The notes beneath the pieces are model-generated. The model did not search any database, was not told the origin of the DNA, and saw nothing but the letters and a program-made list of their open reading frames with translations. This document shows, in pieces, positions 1-8,335 of a stretch of DNA of 64,000 nucleotides. The position numbers and the translations under genes were made by a program. Source of the DNA: Amycolatopsis albispora. Lineage in GTDB: Bacteria > Actinomycetota > Actinomycetes > Mycobacteriales > Pseudonocardiaceae. The DNA lies in NCBI RefSeq assembly GCF_003312875.1, contig NZ_CP015163.1:4464001-4528000 (forward strand), read 5' to 3'. Within the stretch, counting starts at the first letter, position 1. Each line of letters opens with the position of its first letter.

Positions 1-468
1 AGGGCCGTACATCAGCAGTGATCCACCCGGTTTCTGCCCGAACGCGGCCGCCAGCTCGGGATGACGCAGCGGAGCCAGGAACGTGGTGTCGAGGTGCCGC
101 TTGACCTCGGCGAGCCCCGCGACATCGTCCAGGGTCACCGCCGGGCGCTCGGTGTCCCACAGCGACGCCGACACCGCGGCGCCGCTGTCCTGACGGTCCT
201 CGTCGACCGGGCGCGCCGCGGTTTCGGCGGGCGGCGGCGGGTTCGAGGCACGCAGCCGCGCCGCCATCAGCCGGGCACGCAGCAGGCGGATCCGCGCCGG
301 ATCACCGCCGAAGGCCTCGAACGCGTCCAGTTCGGCGGCGGCGCGGTCCGGGTCCTGCGACAGCAGCAGCGTGACGAAGTCCTCACGCAGCGCCAGATTC
401 CCGGGGTCGGCCTCCACTTCGCGCGCGATCACCTCGACGAAGCCGTCATCTGGATTGCCACCCTGCAC
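1..468 (-). CDS. AAA+ ATPase, N-terminal part (cut by window edge)
   Basis: The gene runs off the left edge and 156 codons are visible. The first ~70 residues are a helical, Ala/Leu-rich segment that looks TPR-like (LALREDFVTLLLSQDPDRAA). A low-complexity linker follows, then the typical start of an AAA module: TLDDVAGLAEVKRHL at about 113-127, then LLMYGP, where the Walker A motif begins exactly at the edge. This is the CDC48/spastin/FtsH-type AAA arrangement; such proteins remodel or unfold protein complexes. I chose GTG at 468 because AAAGGGG lies 7 nt upstream. The function beyond 'AAA ATPase' cannot be read because the Walker B and sensor regions lie outside the window. Confidence 0.75.
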   Translation of the reverse strand, partial: MQGGNPDDGFVEVIAREVEADPGNLALREDFVTLLLSQDPDRAAAELDAFEAFGGDPARIRLLRARLMAARLRASNPPPPAETAARPVDEDRQDSGAAVSASLWDTERPAVTLDDVAGLAEVKRHLDTTFLAPLRHPELAAAFGQKPGGSLLMYGP

Positions 469-587
469 CGCCCGACCCCTTTCCGTGTTCCGGACCAGAG
501 CCAAGCATGCCGTCGATCACGGCGAGCCCGCAGGGGTTTCACCCAAGATCCTGTCCACTGTGGCCGGGCGGTGGCCGGTGCGGGAGC

Positions 588-1208
588 TCAGCTGGTCCAG
601 ACGACCGGGCCGTCCTGGTAGGTGTCGCCCTCGTCGAATTCGGCGGCGGTGACGGGCTTGTCCTTGGACGCGCTGAGTGAGCAGGTCTCGTACGAGGCGC
701 CCGTTGTGGTGAACTTGGCGGGCGCGGTCTCGTTGTCGCACTTGCCGGGGATGTCGCCGATCAGCACGACCCCCGTGCCGCTGCCGCCTTCCAGGACACC
801 GTTCAACTTCAGCGAAGCGTGCGCCAGGTCGGTCCCGCCGACGTTCTCCACCTTCATCTTGATGAAGTACGGCGTCATGCCCTTCGCCTTCTCGCCGAAG
901 GCGGCCATGTCGGACTCGCTGCCCTTCTCGATCGCGGTGACGGTGATCGCGATGGTGCCCTTCTTCTGCTTGGTGTACTCGAACGGCAGCACCGCCCGCT
1001 CCCCCAGCTTGAGTTTCGTTCCGGGGGCGGTGATATCGCCCTCGACCGGGGCGGCCTCCGCGTTGTCCGACGCGGGTGCGGACGCGGCCGGGGTCGACGG
1101 GGCCGGCGGGGCCGGTGCCGCCGGCGGCTTCTGCTCGCTGCCGCAGGCCGACAGCCCGAGCCCGATGGTGGCCAGAGCTGCCGCGAACACGATGCGTCCC
1201 TTGTGCAC
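588..1208 (-). CDS. Secreted lipoprotein, unknown function
   Basis: The 206-residue protein starts at GTG 1208, with GAGG 5 nt upstream. It has a classical lipoprotein signal: KGR, then a hydrophobic stretch ending in the lipobox LSAC (Cys near residue 20). An Ala/Pro-rich spacer follows. The mature domain, from about residue 55, is beta-rich with two conserved-looking Cys (GKCDN and YETCSLS), plausibly a disulfide. Overall it resembles the DUF4352-like immunoglobulin-fold lipoproteins common in actinomycetes, which is an inference from shape only. An in-frame extension upstream to 1301 lacks a signal-peptide-like start and was rejected. No function is assigned. Confidence 0.7.
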   Translation of the reverse strand: MHKGRIVFAAALATIGLGLSACGSEQKPPAAPAPPAPSTPAASAPASDNAEAAPVEGDITAPGTKLKLGERAVLPFEYTKQKKGTIAITVTAIEKGSESDMAAFGEKAKGMTPYFIKMKVENVGGTDLAHASLKLNGVLEGGSGTGVVLIGDIPGKCDNETAPAKFTTTGASYETCSLSASKDKPVTAAEFDEGDTYQDGPVVWTS

Positions 1209-1319
1209 TACTACCTCACTGCGTAACCAGAGCCGCCCGCGAAGGCGGCTTCGAACGTTCGACGCCGCGCACACTGGCAGAGCCCGGAATACGGGCGGCA
1301 CACGCCGGGAATACGTGCC

Positions 1320-4268
1320 TCAGCCGATCTTCGCGGCCGCGGCGGCGGCCTCCGCCGCGAGGTGGTCCACGTCTTCGCCCACCGCGGCCCGCAGCCGCGC
1401 GAGCCTTTCCAGCACCCCGGCCAGCAGGTACGGGTAGTCGATGCCGCGGGCCACCTCGACCGCGTGCTCCGCCTGGCCGATCACGGCGGGCAACTCGTCG
1501 CGGTCGTACAGGCGAAGATCGAGCAGTTCGACGTTGGCCCGGGTCTCGAACATGGGATCGTGCAACGCCCGCGCGACCTCCACGGCTTCGGTGAGACAGC
1601 GCCGCGCGTCGGCGTGGTCCCCTCGCGCCAAGTGGAGACAACCCCAGGCGTGGGCCGTGTAGAACCCGCCCGACGGCCCGATGTCCCCGGCGATCTCGGC
1701 CAGTTCGGTGAAGGCCTCCGCCGCTTCCGCGTGCCTGCCGAGCGCCACCTGCGCCTGGCCCAGCCAGTAGGTGTCCCGCGCGAGCAACGCCCGGATCCCC
1801 TGCTTCCGCGCCCCGGCGACGATCTCCGCGAGCACCTCGACCGCTTCCTCCGGCCGACCGGCCTGCAGGTGGGCGAGGCCGACCTGCGAGTACGCGTGCA
1901 GTGCCGCCGCGACCTGCCCGCCGCCGTCGAGCCGTTCGTAGGCCTCGCGGCCCGCGGCGATCGCCTCGGTCAGCCGTCCGTTGGGCACCAGGAAGAACGG
2001 CGCGTTGCTCAGCGCCTCCAGATAACCCCGCCGGTCCCCGATCCGCTCGAACAGGCGCATGGCCTCGGTGTTCGCCTCTTCCGCAGGACCGTAGCGGCGC
2101 CGGGTGTACCGCAGCCCGGCCATCGAGATGAGCAGCCTGGCCCGGCCGCGCACGTTCCCCGCGACCTCGGCCAGCGCCATCGCCGTGTCGTAGCACTCCT
2201 GCCAGTCGTCGAAGTACCGTTCCGTTTCGAACAACGCGTGCCCGCCGACGGCCAGCTCCCAGCACAGTTCGTCCCGGCCGAGTTCCGCGGCCTGCCGCAC
2301 GCCCGCCACCAGCGGGACGCGCTCCGCGTCCAGCACGGTCATCGGCGGCACGGACGGCGGCAGGCTCGCCGCCACCCGCTCCGGCCGCCACCGGGCCGCG
2401 TCCTGCTGGAACAGGTTCTGTCCCATGTGGTCGCGGTCGGCGATGTCGGTCAGTGCCAGCAGGGCGCCGAGCACGCGGACGACGGCCTCCTGCCGCGCCT
2501 CCGGCGGTTCCTCCGCCTCCGCGCGTTCCCTCGCGTACGCGCGGATCAGGTCGTGGAAGCCGTAGCGCGCCTGGCCGTTCGGCGAGCCGGTGACGTCGAG
2601 CAGGTGGACGTCGACCAGTTCGTCGAGCAGTTCCTGGGCCGCGCGCAGTTCGGTGTCGAGCGCGGCGGCGGCCGCCCAGAGCGGGAAGTCGGGTGCCTCC
2701 AGCAAGCCGAGCAGCCGGAACAACCGCCGCGCCTCCGGCCGGAGTCCCTGGTAGCTCAGCCCGAAACTGGCCCGGACCTCAAGATCGCGGTATCGCAGCG
2801 CGTCCAGCCGGTGCTGCTCGTCCGCCAGCCGGGAAACGAGGTCCGCGAGCCGCCAGTGCGGCCGGGACACCAGCAGCGAACCGGCGATCCGCAAGGCCAG
2901 CGGCAATCGCGCGCACAACCGGACCAGCTCGGCCAGTTCCCCGGTGGTCGCCGAAGTCAGCCTGTCGTCCGTGCTGGTGCGCAACATCGCCACACTGTCC
3001 ACTTCGGACATCTCGCGCAGCTCGACCCGGTGCGCGCCACCAAGACCGCCCAGCCGCACGCGGCCGGTGACGAGCACTCCGCAGGTCCCGCTGGCCGGCA
3101 TCAGCGGCGCCAGCTGTTCCTCGTCGAGCGCGTCGTCGAGCACCACCAGGATCCGGCGTTCCGCGAGCAGGCCCCGGTAGCGCGCCGTGCGTTCCTCCGT
3201 GTCGTCGGGCACCGCGGTGGCGGGCACGCCCAGCGCCCGCAGGAAGCGGCCGAGCACGGTGGCCGGATCGGCGGGCTGGGCGCGTGTCCCGGCCAGTGCC
3301 GCGAACAGCTGCCCGTCGGGATAGGTGGACCGGAGGCGGTGCGCGGCCTGCACCACGAGCGCGGTTTTGCCGATGCCGCCGGGACCCGAGATCGTCACCA
3401 CCGGGGCGGGCTCGTCGGCGGCCCGTTCCTCGCGCAGCACCGACTCGATCGCCGCCAGTTCCGCGCGCTGCCCGGTGAAGTCGCCGAGCGCCGGCGGCAG
3501 CATCCGGGCGCCGTTGCGCGGTTCCGGTGCTACTTCGTCGTGGTCGCTGAGAATGGTCTGGTGCAGTTCGCGCAGCTGCTGTCCCGGCTCCAGCCCGGTT
3601 TCCTCGGCGAGCACCCCGCGCACCTGGAGATAGGCCTGCAACGCGTCCGCCCGGCGGCCACCGCGGTACAGCGCGAGCATGAGCTGGGCCCACATCCGCT
3701 CGCGCAACGGGTGTTCCATGGTCAACGCGGTCAGCTCGCCGAGCACCTCGCCGTGCCGCCCGAGCCGCAGGTCGACGTCGATGCGTTCTTCGAGCACACC
3801 CAGCCGTGATTCGTCCAGCCGGACGGCCTCCGCGGTCAACGCGGGCAGATCGGCCATCCCGGCGAACGCGGGCCCCCGCCAGAGCCCCAGCGCCTCGTCG
3901 AACAGGCGGCGCGCCCGCTCCAGCTCACCGGCCACCAGCGCCGCCCTGGCCCGGCCCGCCAGCGCCTCGAACCGCGTCGCGTCCAGCTCGTCGCGGTCGG
4001 CACGCAGCTGGTAACCGGCGCCCGCCCTGGTGATCCGGCCCGGCTCACCCAGCACCTGGCGGAGCCGGTGGACGTAGGTCTGCACGTTCTTGGCGGCGCT
4101 CTTCGGCTGGTCGCCGCCCCAGAGCGCCTCCGCCAGCGCGTCGTCGGAAACCGGCCTGCCCAGGCGGCTCAGCAGGACCGCCAGCAGCAGCCGTCCCTTC
4201 GGTGTGCCGAGGTCCAGCGAAACGCCCGCTCGCCGCACGGTCAGCGGGCCCAGCACTCCGAAGTCCAC
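1320..4268 (-). CDS. AfsR/SARP-family transcriptional regulator (DNA-binding, BTAD, NB-ARC, TPR)
   Basis: The 982-residue protein has the AfsR layout. An OmpR-type winged helix lies at about 1-90 and a BTAD domain at about 95-240. An NB-ARC ATPase follows, with Walker A GPGGIGKT at 295-302 and Walker B ILVVLDD near 375. The C-terminal half is a TPR array (repeated EAL/AEAxxAF patterns). Family members bind direct repeats near the -35 of antibiotic or developmental promoters, using ATP binding and TPR signalling as the switch. The gene is divergent from the creatininase-family gene with a 71-nt gap, so that gene and the adjoining GTP-cyclohydrolase locus are plausible targets (inference). The start ATG begins the family-typical MDFGVLGPL. 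Confidence 0.9.
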   Translation of the reverse strand: MDFGVLGPLTVRRAGVSLDLGTPKGRLLLAVLLSRLGRPVSDDALAEALWGGDQPKSAAKNVQTYVHRLRQVLGEPGRITRAGAGYQLRADRDELDATRFEALAGRARAALVAGELERARRLFDEALGLWRGPAFAGMADLPALTAEAVRLDESRLGVLEERIDVDLRLGRHGEVLGELTALTMEHPLRERMWAQLMLALYRGGRRADALQAYLQVRGVLAEETGLEPGQQLRELHQTILSDHDEVAPEPRNGARMLPPALGDFTGQRAELAAIESVLREERAADEPAPVVTISGPGGIGKTALVVQAAHRLRSTYPDGQLFAALAGTRAQPADPATVLGRFLRALGVPATAVPDDTEERTARYRGLLAERRILVVLDDALDEEQLAPLMPASGTCGVLVTGRVRLGGLGGAHRVELREMSEVDSVAMLRTSTDDRLTSATTGELAELVRLCARLPLALRIAGSLLVSRPHWRLADLVSRLADEQHRLDALRYRDLEVRASFGLSYQGLRPEARRLFRLLGLLEAPDFPLWAAAAALDTELRAAQELLDELVDVHLLDVTGSPNGQARYGFHDLIRAYARERAEAEEPPEARQEAVVRVLGALLALTDIADRDHMGQNLFQQDAARWRPERVAASLPPSVPPMTVLDAERVPLVAGVRQAAELGRDELCWELAVGGHALFETERYFDDWQECYDTAMALAEVAGNVRGRARLLISMAGLRYTRRRYGPAEEANTEAMRLFERIGDRRGYLEALSNAPFFLVPNGRLTEAIAAGREAYERLDGGGQVAAALHAYSQVGLAHLQAGRPEEAVEVLAEIVAGARKQGIRALLARDTYWLGQAQVALGRHAEAAEAFTELAEIAGDIGPSGGFYTAHAWGCLHLARGDHADARRCLTEAVEVARALHDPMFETRANVELLDLRLYDRDELPAVIGQAEHAVEVARGIDYPYLLAGVLERLARLRAAVGEDVDHLAAEAAAAAAKIG

Positions 4269-4339
4269 AACCGCCTCCCGCCTTCGGCGGCCACTGTATC
4301 GCTGTGGGAAAATCCGCCACGTCCACAGTGGAGGTGCTG

Positions 4340-5020
4340 ATGCTCCCGACGCACACCGCCGCCGAAGCGGCCGGTGCCGAGGTCGCGGTGCTCCCGGTCG
4401 GCAGCCACGAGCAGCACGGCACGCACCTGCCGCTGGCCACCGACACGGTGATCGCGTGCACCATCGCCGAGGCGGTCGCCGCGGCGCATTCGGTGCTGCG
4501 CCTGCCCCCGGTCACCATTTCCTGCTCGCACGAGCACGCCGCCTGGCCGGGCACGGTCAGCATCTCGGCCACCACGCTCGCCGCCATCGTCACCGACGTG
4601 GCGGCTTCGCTGCGGGCGAGCGGGATCGAGAAGCTGGTGCTGGTCAACGGCCACGGCGGCAACTACGTGCTGGGCAACGTCGTGCAGCAGTCGAGCGGAA
4701 TGGCGTTGTTCCCGAGCATGGAGTGCTGGGACGACGTACGCGTCGCGGCCGGGCTGGAAACCACGGCGTACAGCGATATGCACGCGGGTGAGCTGGAAAC
4801 GTCGATCCTGCTGCACGCCCATCCCGACCTGGTGCGGCCCGGCTGGGAAACCGCCGACGAACTCGCCGAGGACCGCCGCGACCTGCTCACCCTCGGGCTG
4901 TCCGCCTACACCAGGAGCGGCGTGGTGGGCAGGCCGTCACTGGCCACCGCGGCCAAGGGACGCGCCGTGCTCGACCGGCTCGCCGAGGCGTTCGGGGACT
5001 GCCTGCGCGCGCTTCGCTGA
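4340..5020 (+). CDS. Creatininase-family amidohydrolase
   Basis: The 226-residue protein starts at ATG 4340, with GGAGG 5 nt upstream. Family signatures are intact: PVGSHEQHGTHLPLATD (metal ligands Glu, His, Asp), VNGHGGN, and MHAGELETS with the second His/Glu set. This superfamily includes creatininase, the mycofactocin peptidase MftE, and the archaeal ArfB deformylase. ArfB removes formate from FAPy, a ring-opened GTP derivative. There are no mycofactocin genes here, but a GTP cyclohydrolase II paralogue lies 1.8 kb away, so an ArfB-like deformylase role is the most attractive reading (inference). Its last 84 nt overlap the convergent membrane-protein gene. Confidence 0.85.
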   Translation: MLPTHTAAEAAGAEVAVLPVGSHEQHGTHLPLATDTVIACTIAEAVAAAHSVLRLPPVTISCSHEHAAWPGTVSISATTLAAIVTDVAASLRASGIEKLVLVNGHGGNYVLGNVVQQSSGMALFPSMECWDDVRVAAGLETTAYSDMHAGELETSILLHAHPDLVRPGWETADELAEDRRDLLTLGLSAYTRSGVVGRPSLATAAKGRAVLDRLAEAFGDCLRALR

Positions 5021-5977
5021 CCGGCCGAGCACCAGCACCCCGGCGCCCGGAAGGCTCGCCACCGCGCTCAGCAGGCCGTACACCACCGCCACGGTCAGCC
5101 CCTGCGCGGCGCCGAGACCGGCCGCGCCGAAGGAAAGCGCGGTGACCCCCTCCCGCGGTCCCCAGCCGCCGACGTTGATCGGCAGGCCCATCGCCAGCAA
5201 CGCCAGCAGGAAGATCGGCAGCAGCTCGGTGATCGGCGCCTCGGTGCCCGCCACCCGCGTGGCCACCAGGAACAAGGTCAGGTGACCGGCCAGCGCGACC
5301 GCCGACAGCGTCACCACGCCCGGCCAGGTCCGCGCCGACAGCAGCCCGGTGCGCACGTCGGCGACGGTGGCCGCGACTCCGCGCTGCCACTTCGACCCGC
5401 TGTCCGCCCAGCGCCGGGCCACCACGGGCGCGACGGCGAGCAGGCCGAGCGCCACCGGCACCAGCCCGATGCCGAGCGCGGTGATGAACTCGCGGGCCTG
5501 CGCCGGGACGAGCGCCGGTTGCGTGGTCAGCACGGCGATCCCGGCGGCGATGAGCACCACTTGGCCGCCCGTGCGTTCGAGCACCACGGCCCGTACGCCC
5601 CGGCCGAGGTTGCCTTCGTCCCGGCCGTGCCGGACCGCGCGATGCACGTCGCCGAGCACGCCGCCGGGCAGGGCCACGTTGAGGAACAACGCGCGGTAGT
5701 ACGCCGAGACGGCTTCACCCAGCGGGAGCCGCAGCCCCAGGCGGCGGGCGATCAGCACCCAGCGGGCCGCGCTGAACACCGTGGTGAGCAGGCCGATGCC
5801 GAGCGCGGCCAGCACCGCGGGCAGGTTCACCGCGCGCAGCCCGTCGAGCAGGGCGCCGGTGCCCAGCTGCCAGACCAGGAAGCCGAGGAGGGCGGCACCG
5901 GCCAGCAGGCGGGCCCACGTCCACAGCAGGCGCCTGCCCGCATCGGACAGCCCGGGGGTGAGCACGGCCGCGGTCAT
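4937..5977 (-). CDS. Lysylphosphatidylglycerol synthase-like (YbhN/DUF2156-N type) membrane protein
   Basis: The 346-residue protein is predicted to have about eight membrane helices. Motifs typical of the LPG-synthase transmembrane/YbhN family are visible: FSAARWVLIARRLG, YYRALFLNVALPGGVLGDV, and INVGGWGPREGV near the C-terminal third. The catalytic aminoacyl-transferase domain of true MprF is absent, as in most stand-alone members, which are suspected lipid flippases or lipid-modifying proteins. Start ATG 5977 has a strong AGGAGGG. It is the last gene of the minus-strand operon, 71 nt behind the phosphatase gene. Its 3' end runs 84 nt into the convergent creatininase-family gene. Confidence 0.85.
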   Translation of the reverse strand: MTAAVLTPGLSDAGRRLLWTWARLLAGAALLGFLVWQLGTGALLDGLRAVNLPAVLAALGIGLLTTVFSAARWVLIARRLGLRLPLGEAVSAYYRALFLNVALPGGVLGDVHRAVRHGRDEGNLGRGVRAVVLERTGGQVVLIAAGIAVLTTQPALVPAQAREFITALGIGLVPVALGLLAVAPVVARRWADSGSKWQRGVAATVADVRTGLLSARTWPGVVTLSAVALAGHLTLFLVATRVAGTEAPITELLPIFLLALLAMGLPINVGGWGPREGVTALSFGAAGLGAAQGLTVAVVYGLLSAVASLPGAGVLVLGRSAKRAQAVPERLGEPVEHGASLGRGGQ

Positions 5978-6048
5978 CGAGATCCCTCCTCCTGCCGCGG
6001 CTGGGGTTACCCCGGCAACCAGGAGCACGAATCGTCGGGCCGGGCGGT

Positions 6049-6840
6049 TCAATCGAGTTCGGCCTGCCGCAGCAAGGCCAGCAGTTCCGTGAGCAGGGCG
6101 GGCCCGGCGGCGATGGTCGCGGCCGAGTCGACGGTGTGGTCGCTGCCGTCGCTGTCGAGCACCAGTCCACCGGCCTCGCGCACCAGCAGCACGCCCGCGG
6201 CGGTGTCCCACGGCAGGTTCGACAGGATCACCGTGCCCGCGAGCTTGCCTTCGGCCACCCAGGCCAGGTCGATCGCCGCGCTGCCCAGCATCCGGATCCG
6301 GTGCGCCCGCGCGCCCAGCCTGGCCAGCAGGCCCAGCCGCACGCGGTTCTTCGCCTCGGCACCCTCGCCCGTCGCGAAGTCGCCCACCGAGAGCACCGCG
6401 TCGCCCAGTTCGGCCACGCCCGCGACCCGGATCGGCTGGTCACCGGCGAACGCGCCACCGCCTTCGACGGCGGTGTACCGGGCGCCGAGGAACGGCAGGT
6501 CGATCGCGCCCAGCACCCCGCGGTCGCCGTCGACCAGGCCGAGCGCCACCCCGCACAACGGGATGCCGTGCGCCAGGTTCGAGGTGCCGTCCACCGGGTC
6601 CAGCACCCACCAGCGGTCCTTCGGGCCGGTGTGGCCGCGTTCCTCACCGAGGAAGCCGATTTCCGGGGTTTCCGCGCCCAGGAACTCCCGCAGCGCGTCC
6701 TCCACCGCGAGGTCGACGTCGGTGACCAGGTCGCGGTCGCCCTTGAGCGTCACGGTGTCCGGAATGCGGGAACCGAAGATGCGCGTGGCACGGGTGAGCG
6801 CTTCGGTGGCCACCGGCAGCAGCGAGGCGTGGTCCGTCAT
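6049..6840 (-). CDS. Inositol-monophosphatase-family phosphatase
   Basis: The 263-residue protein has the full Mg-dependent phosphatase signature: GEE at 65-67, WVLDPVDGTSNLAHGIP at about 78-94 with metal-binding Asp 81 and 84, and WDTAAGVLLVREAGG near residue 210. Families of this type act on inositol phosphates, histidinol phosphate, PAP or sugar phosphates, and the sequence alone does not decide which. The ATG overlaps the stop of the upstream GTP cyclohydrolase II gene (ATGA), so the two are translationally coupled. A role in dephosphorylating the ribosyl-phosphate product of that enzyme is plausible in context but is inference. Confidence 0.88.
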   Translation of the reverse strand: MTDHASLLPVATEALTRATRIFGSRIPDTVTLKGDRDLVTDVDLAVEDALREFLGAETPEIGFLGEERGHTGPKDRWWVLDPVDGTSNLAHGIPLCGVALGLVDGDRGVLGAIDLPFLGARYTAVEGGGAFAGDQPIRVAGVAELGDAVLSVGDFATGEGAEAKNRVRLGLLARLGARAHRIRMLGSAAIDLAWVAEGKLAGTVILSNLPWDTAAGVLLVREAGGLVLDSDGSDHTVDSAATIAAGPALLTELLALLRQAELD

Positions 6841-7481
6841 TTCCCGGCCGATCCGCCGACCACGGAATCGAGGTGCGGCAGATCGTGGCCGAGCCGGTCC
6901 CGTTTTGCGGTGAGATAGCGGATATTGTGGTCGGTCGGCTGGATCAGCAGCGGTACGCGCGCGGAAATTCCGATTCCGTACGATTCCAGCGCGGTCATCT
7001 TGTCGGCATTGTTCGACATCAGCTCGACCGAGCGAACGCCGAGATATTTGAGCACGCGCGCGGCCGGTCCGAAATCGCGGGCGTCCACCGGCAGGCCGAG
7101 CGAGGTCGCCGAATCCACCGTGTCCAGCCCCTGCTCGTCCTGCAGCACGTGGGTGCGCACCTTGGCCACCAGCCCGATCCCTCGCCCCTCGTGTCCGCGC
7201 AGGTAGACCAGCACCCCGCGGCCGCGCTGCACGATCCGGTCCAGTGCCGCGCCGAGCTGGTCACCGCATTCGCAACGTCTTGCCGAGAAAATGTCCCCGG
7301 TGACGCATTCGGAATGCACGCGGACCAGTACGTCCCGTTGTTGCCACAGCTCACCGAGCACCAGGGCGATATGCTCGTTGCCGTCGGCGGAGTCGCGGAA
7401 TGCCACCGTGCGGAATTTCCCGCGACTGGTCATCAGGTCGGCTTCGGCGATGTCGGTGAACTCGACGGTTTGATCGCGCAT
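6837..7481 (-). CDS. GTP cyclohydrolase II paralogue with altered switch residue
   Basis: The 214-residue stand-alone RibA-type protein has no RibB half. Zinc ligands Cys59, Cys70 and Cys72 are present (SECVTGD, RRCECG). So are LRGHEGRGIGL and the nucleophile/Arg pair Asp133 and Arg135 (DARD). E. coli GCH II has Tyr105 in KIRAYALQD; this protein reads KVRTHVLQD, so the equivalent residue is His111. In Streptomyces coelicolor SCO6655 a Met at this position makes the enzyme stop at the formylated product FAPy. His may therefore also divert the product (inference). Start ATG 7481 was chosen over the upstream ATG at 7499 because GAGGAG lies 7 nt upstream. It is coupled to the downstream phosphatase gene by ATGA. 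Confidence 0.9.
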   Translation of the reverse strand: MRDQTVEFTDIAEADLMTSRGKFRTVAFRDSADGNEHIALVLGELWQQRDVLVRVHSECVTGDIFSARRCECGDQLGAALDRIVQRGRGVLVYLRGHEGRGIGLVAKVRTHVLQDEQGLDTVDSATSLGLPVDARDFGPAARVLKYLGVRSVELMSNNADKMTALESYGIGISARVPLLIQPTDHNIRYLTAKRDRLGHDLPHLDSVVGGSAGK

Positions 7482-7555
7482 CGAACAACTCCTCGTCATC
7501 GCTGAAGCCCGGGCCCCACGCTAACCAAGATCGGTGGTCGCGTCCACGTGTTCGA

Positions 7556-8335
7556 TCACCCTGGCGGCAGGGCGAGCAGGTCGCGGTGGCGCACCACCAC
7601 GCGCAACTCACCCGCGGCGGCGGCCGCGAGCCGCTCGCACAGGTACCGCCGCGCCGCCTCGGCGAGCCGGGGTTCCCGCTCCACCGCGGCGGCGACCCAG
7701 CCGGTGAGCCATTCGGCGGTCAGCGCGGCCTGCTCGCCGTCCAGCCGCCAGTCGCTCGCCGCCACCTCGACCGTCGCACCGTGCGCGCCGAACGCCTCCG
7801 CCGCGACCGCCACGCTGTCCGGCCCGAGCAGCCGCCGCCCCTGGACCACCCGCCGCTGGTGCGCGTTGAACGCGGCGGTCAGCTCGGCGTCCAGCGGATC
7901 GGCCGGATCGAGGTCCACCTCGCCCACCACGGACAAGGTCAGCAGCGCCGGAAGGCCCGAGCAGGCCGTGGCCAGCGCGGAGACCTCCTCGGCGGTGAGC
8001 AGGTCGAGCAGCGCCGACGCGGTGACCAGCGAGGTCCCGGCGAGGTCGGCGGCGCACAGGCTGGTCACATCACCGTGCACGGTGGACACCACGCCCGGGC
8101 AGCGTTCGGCGGCGACCGCCAGCAGCGCGGGGTCGCGGTCGTGCAGCGTCCAGTGCTGCGGCCCCGGCAAGCGCGGGGCGAGCCAGCGGACCATCGAGCC
8201 GGTGCCGCTGCCCAGGTCGCGGATGTGCAGTGGGGTGCGCAAGCGCTTGCGCAACGGCTCCAGCAGCTCCTCCGCGCGGGCGGCCGCGTCGGCCGGTTCG
8301 CGCAGCGCCAGCCATTCCGACGAGAACTCGCTCAT
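7556..8335 (-). CDS. Class I SAM-dependent methyltransferase
   Basis: The 259-residue protein has motif I IRDLGSGTGSMV at 38-49, an acidic motif II region (LHDRDPALL, about 73-81) and a motif III-like GDVTSL. This is a Rossmann-fold methyltransferase. Substrate cannot be inferred from sequence. The ATG at 8335 overlaps the glycosyltransferase stop (ATGA), which fixes the start and places it in the operon that also contains the pterin-synthase homologue and the cyclohydrolase. A 74-nt gap separates it from the downstream cyclohydrolase gene. It probably methylates the small-molecule product of this locus, by inference from context only. Confidence 0.8.
   Translation of the reverse strand: MSEFSSEWLALREPADAAARAEELLEPLRKRLRTPLHIRDLGSGTGSMVRWLAPRLPGPQHWTLHDRDPALLAVAAERCPGVVSTVHGDVTSLCAADLAGTSLVTASALLDLLTAEEVSALATACSGLPALLTLSVVGEVDLDPADPLDAELTAAFNAHQRRVVQGRRLLGPDSVAVAAEAFGAHGATVEVAASDWRLDGEQAALTAEWLTGWVAAAVEREPRLAEAARRYLCERLAAAAAGELRVVVRHRDLLALPPG

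Noticed and set aside
4340..5020. Mycofactocin peptidase MftE
   Set aside because: No mftA, mftB, mftC or related genes are nearby.
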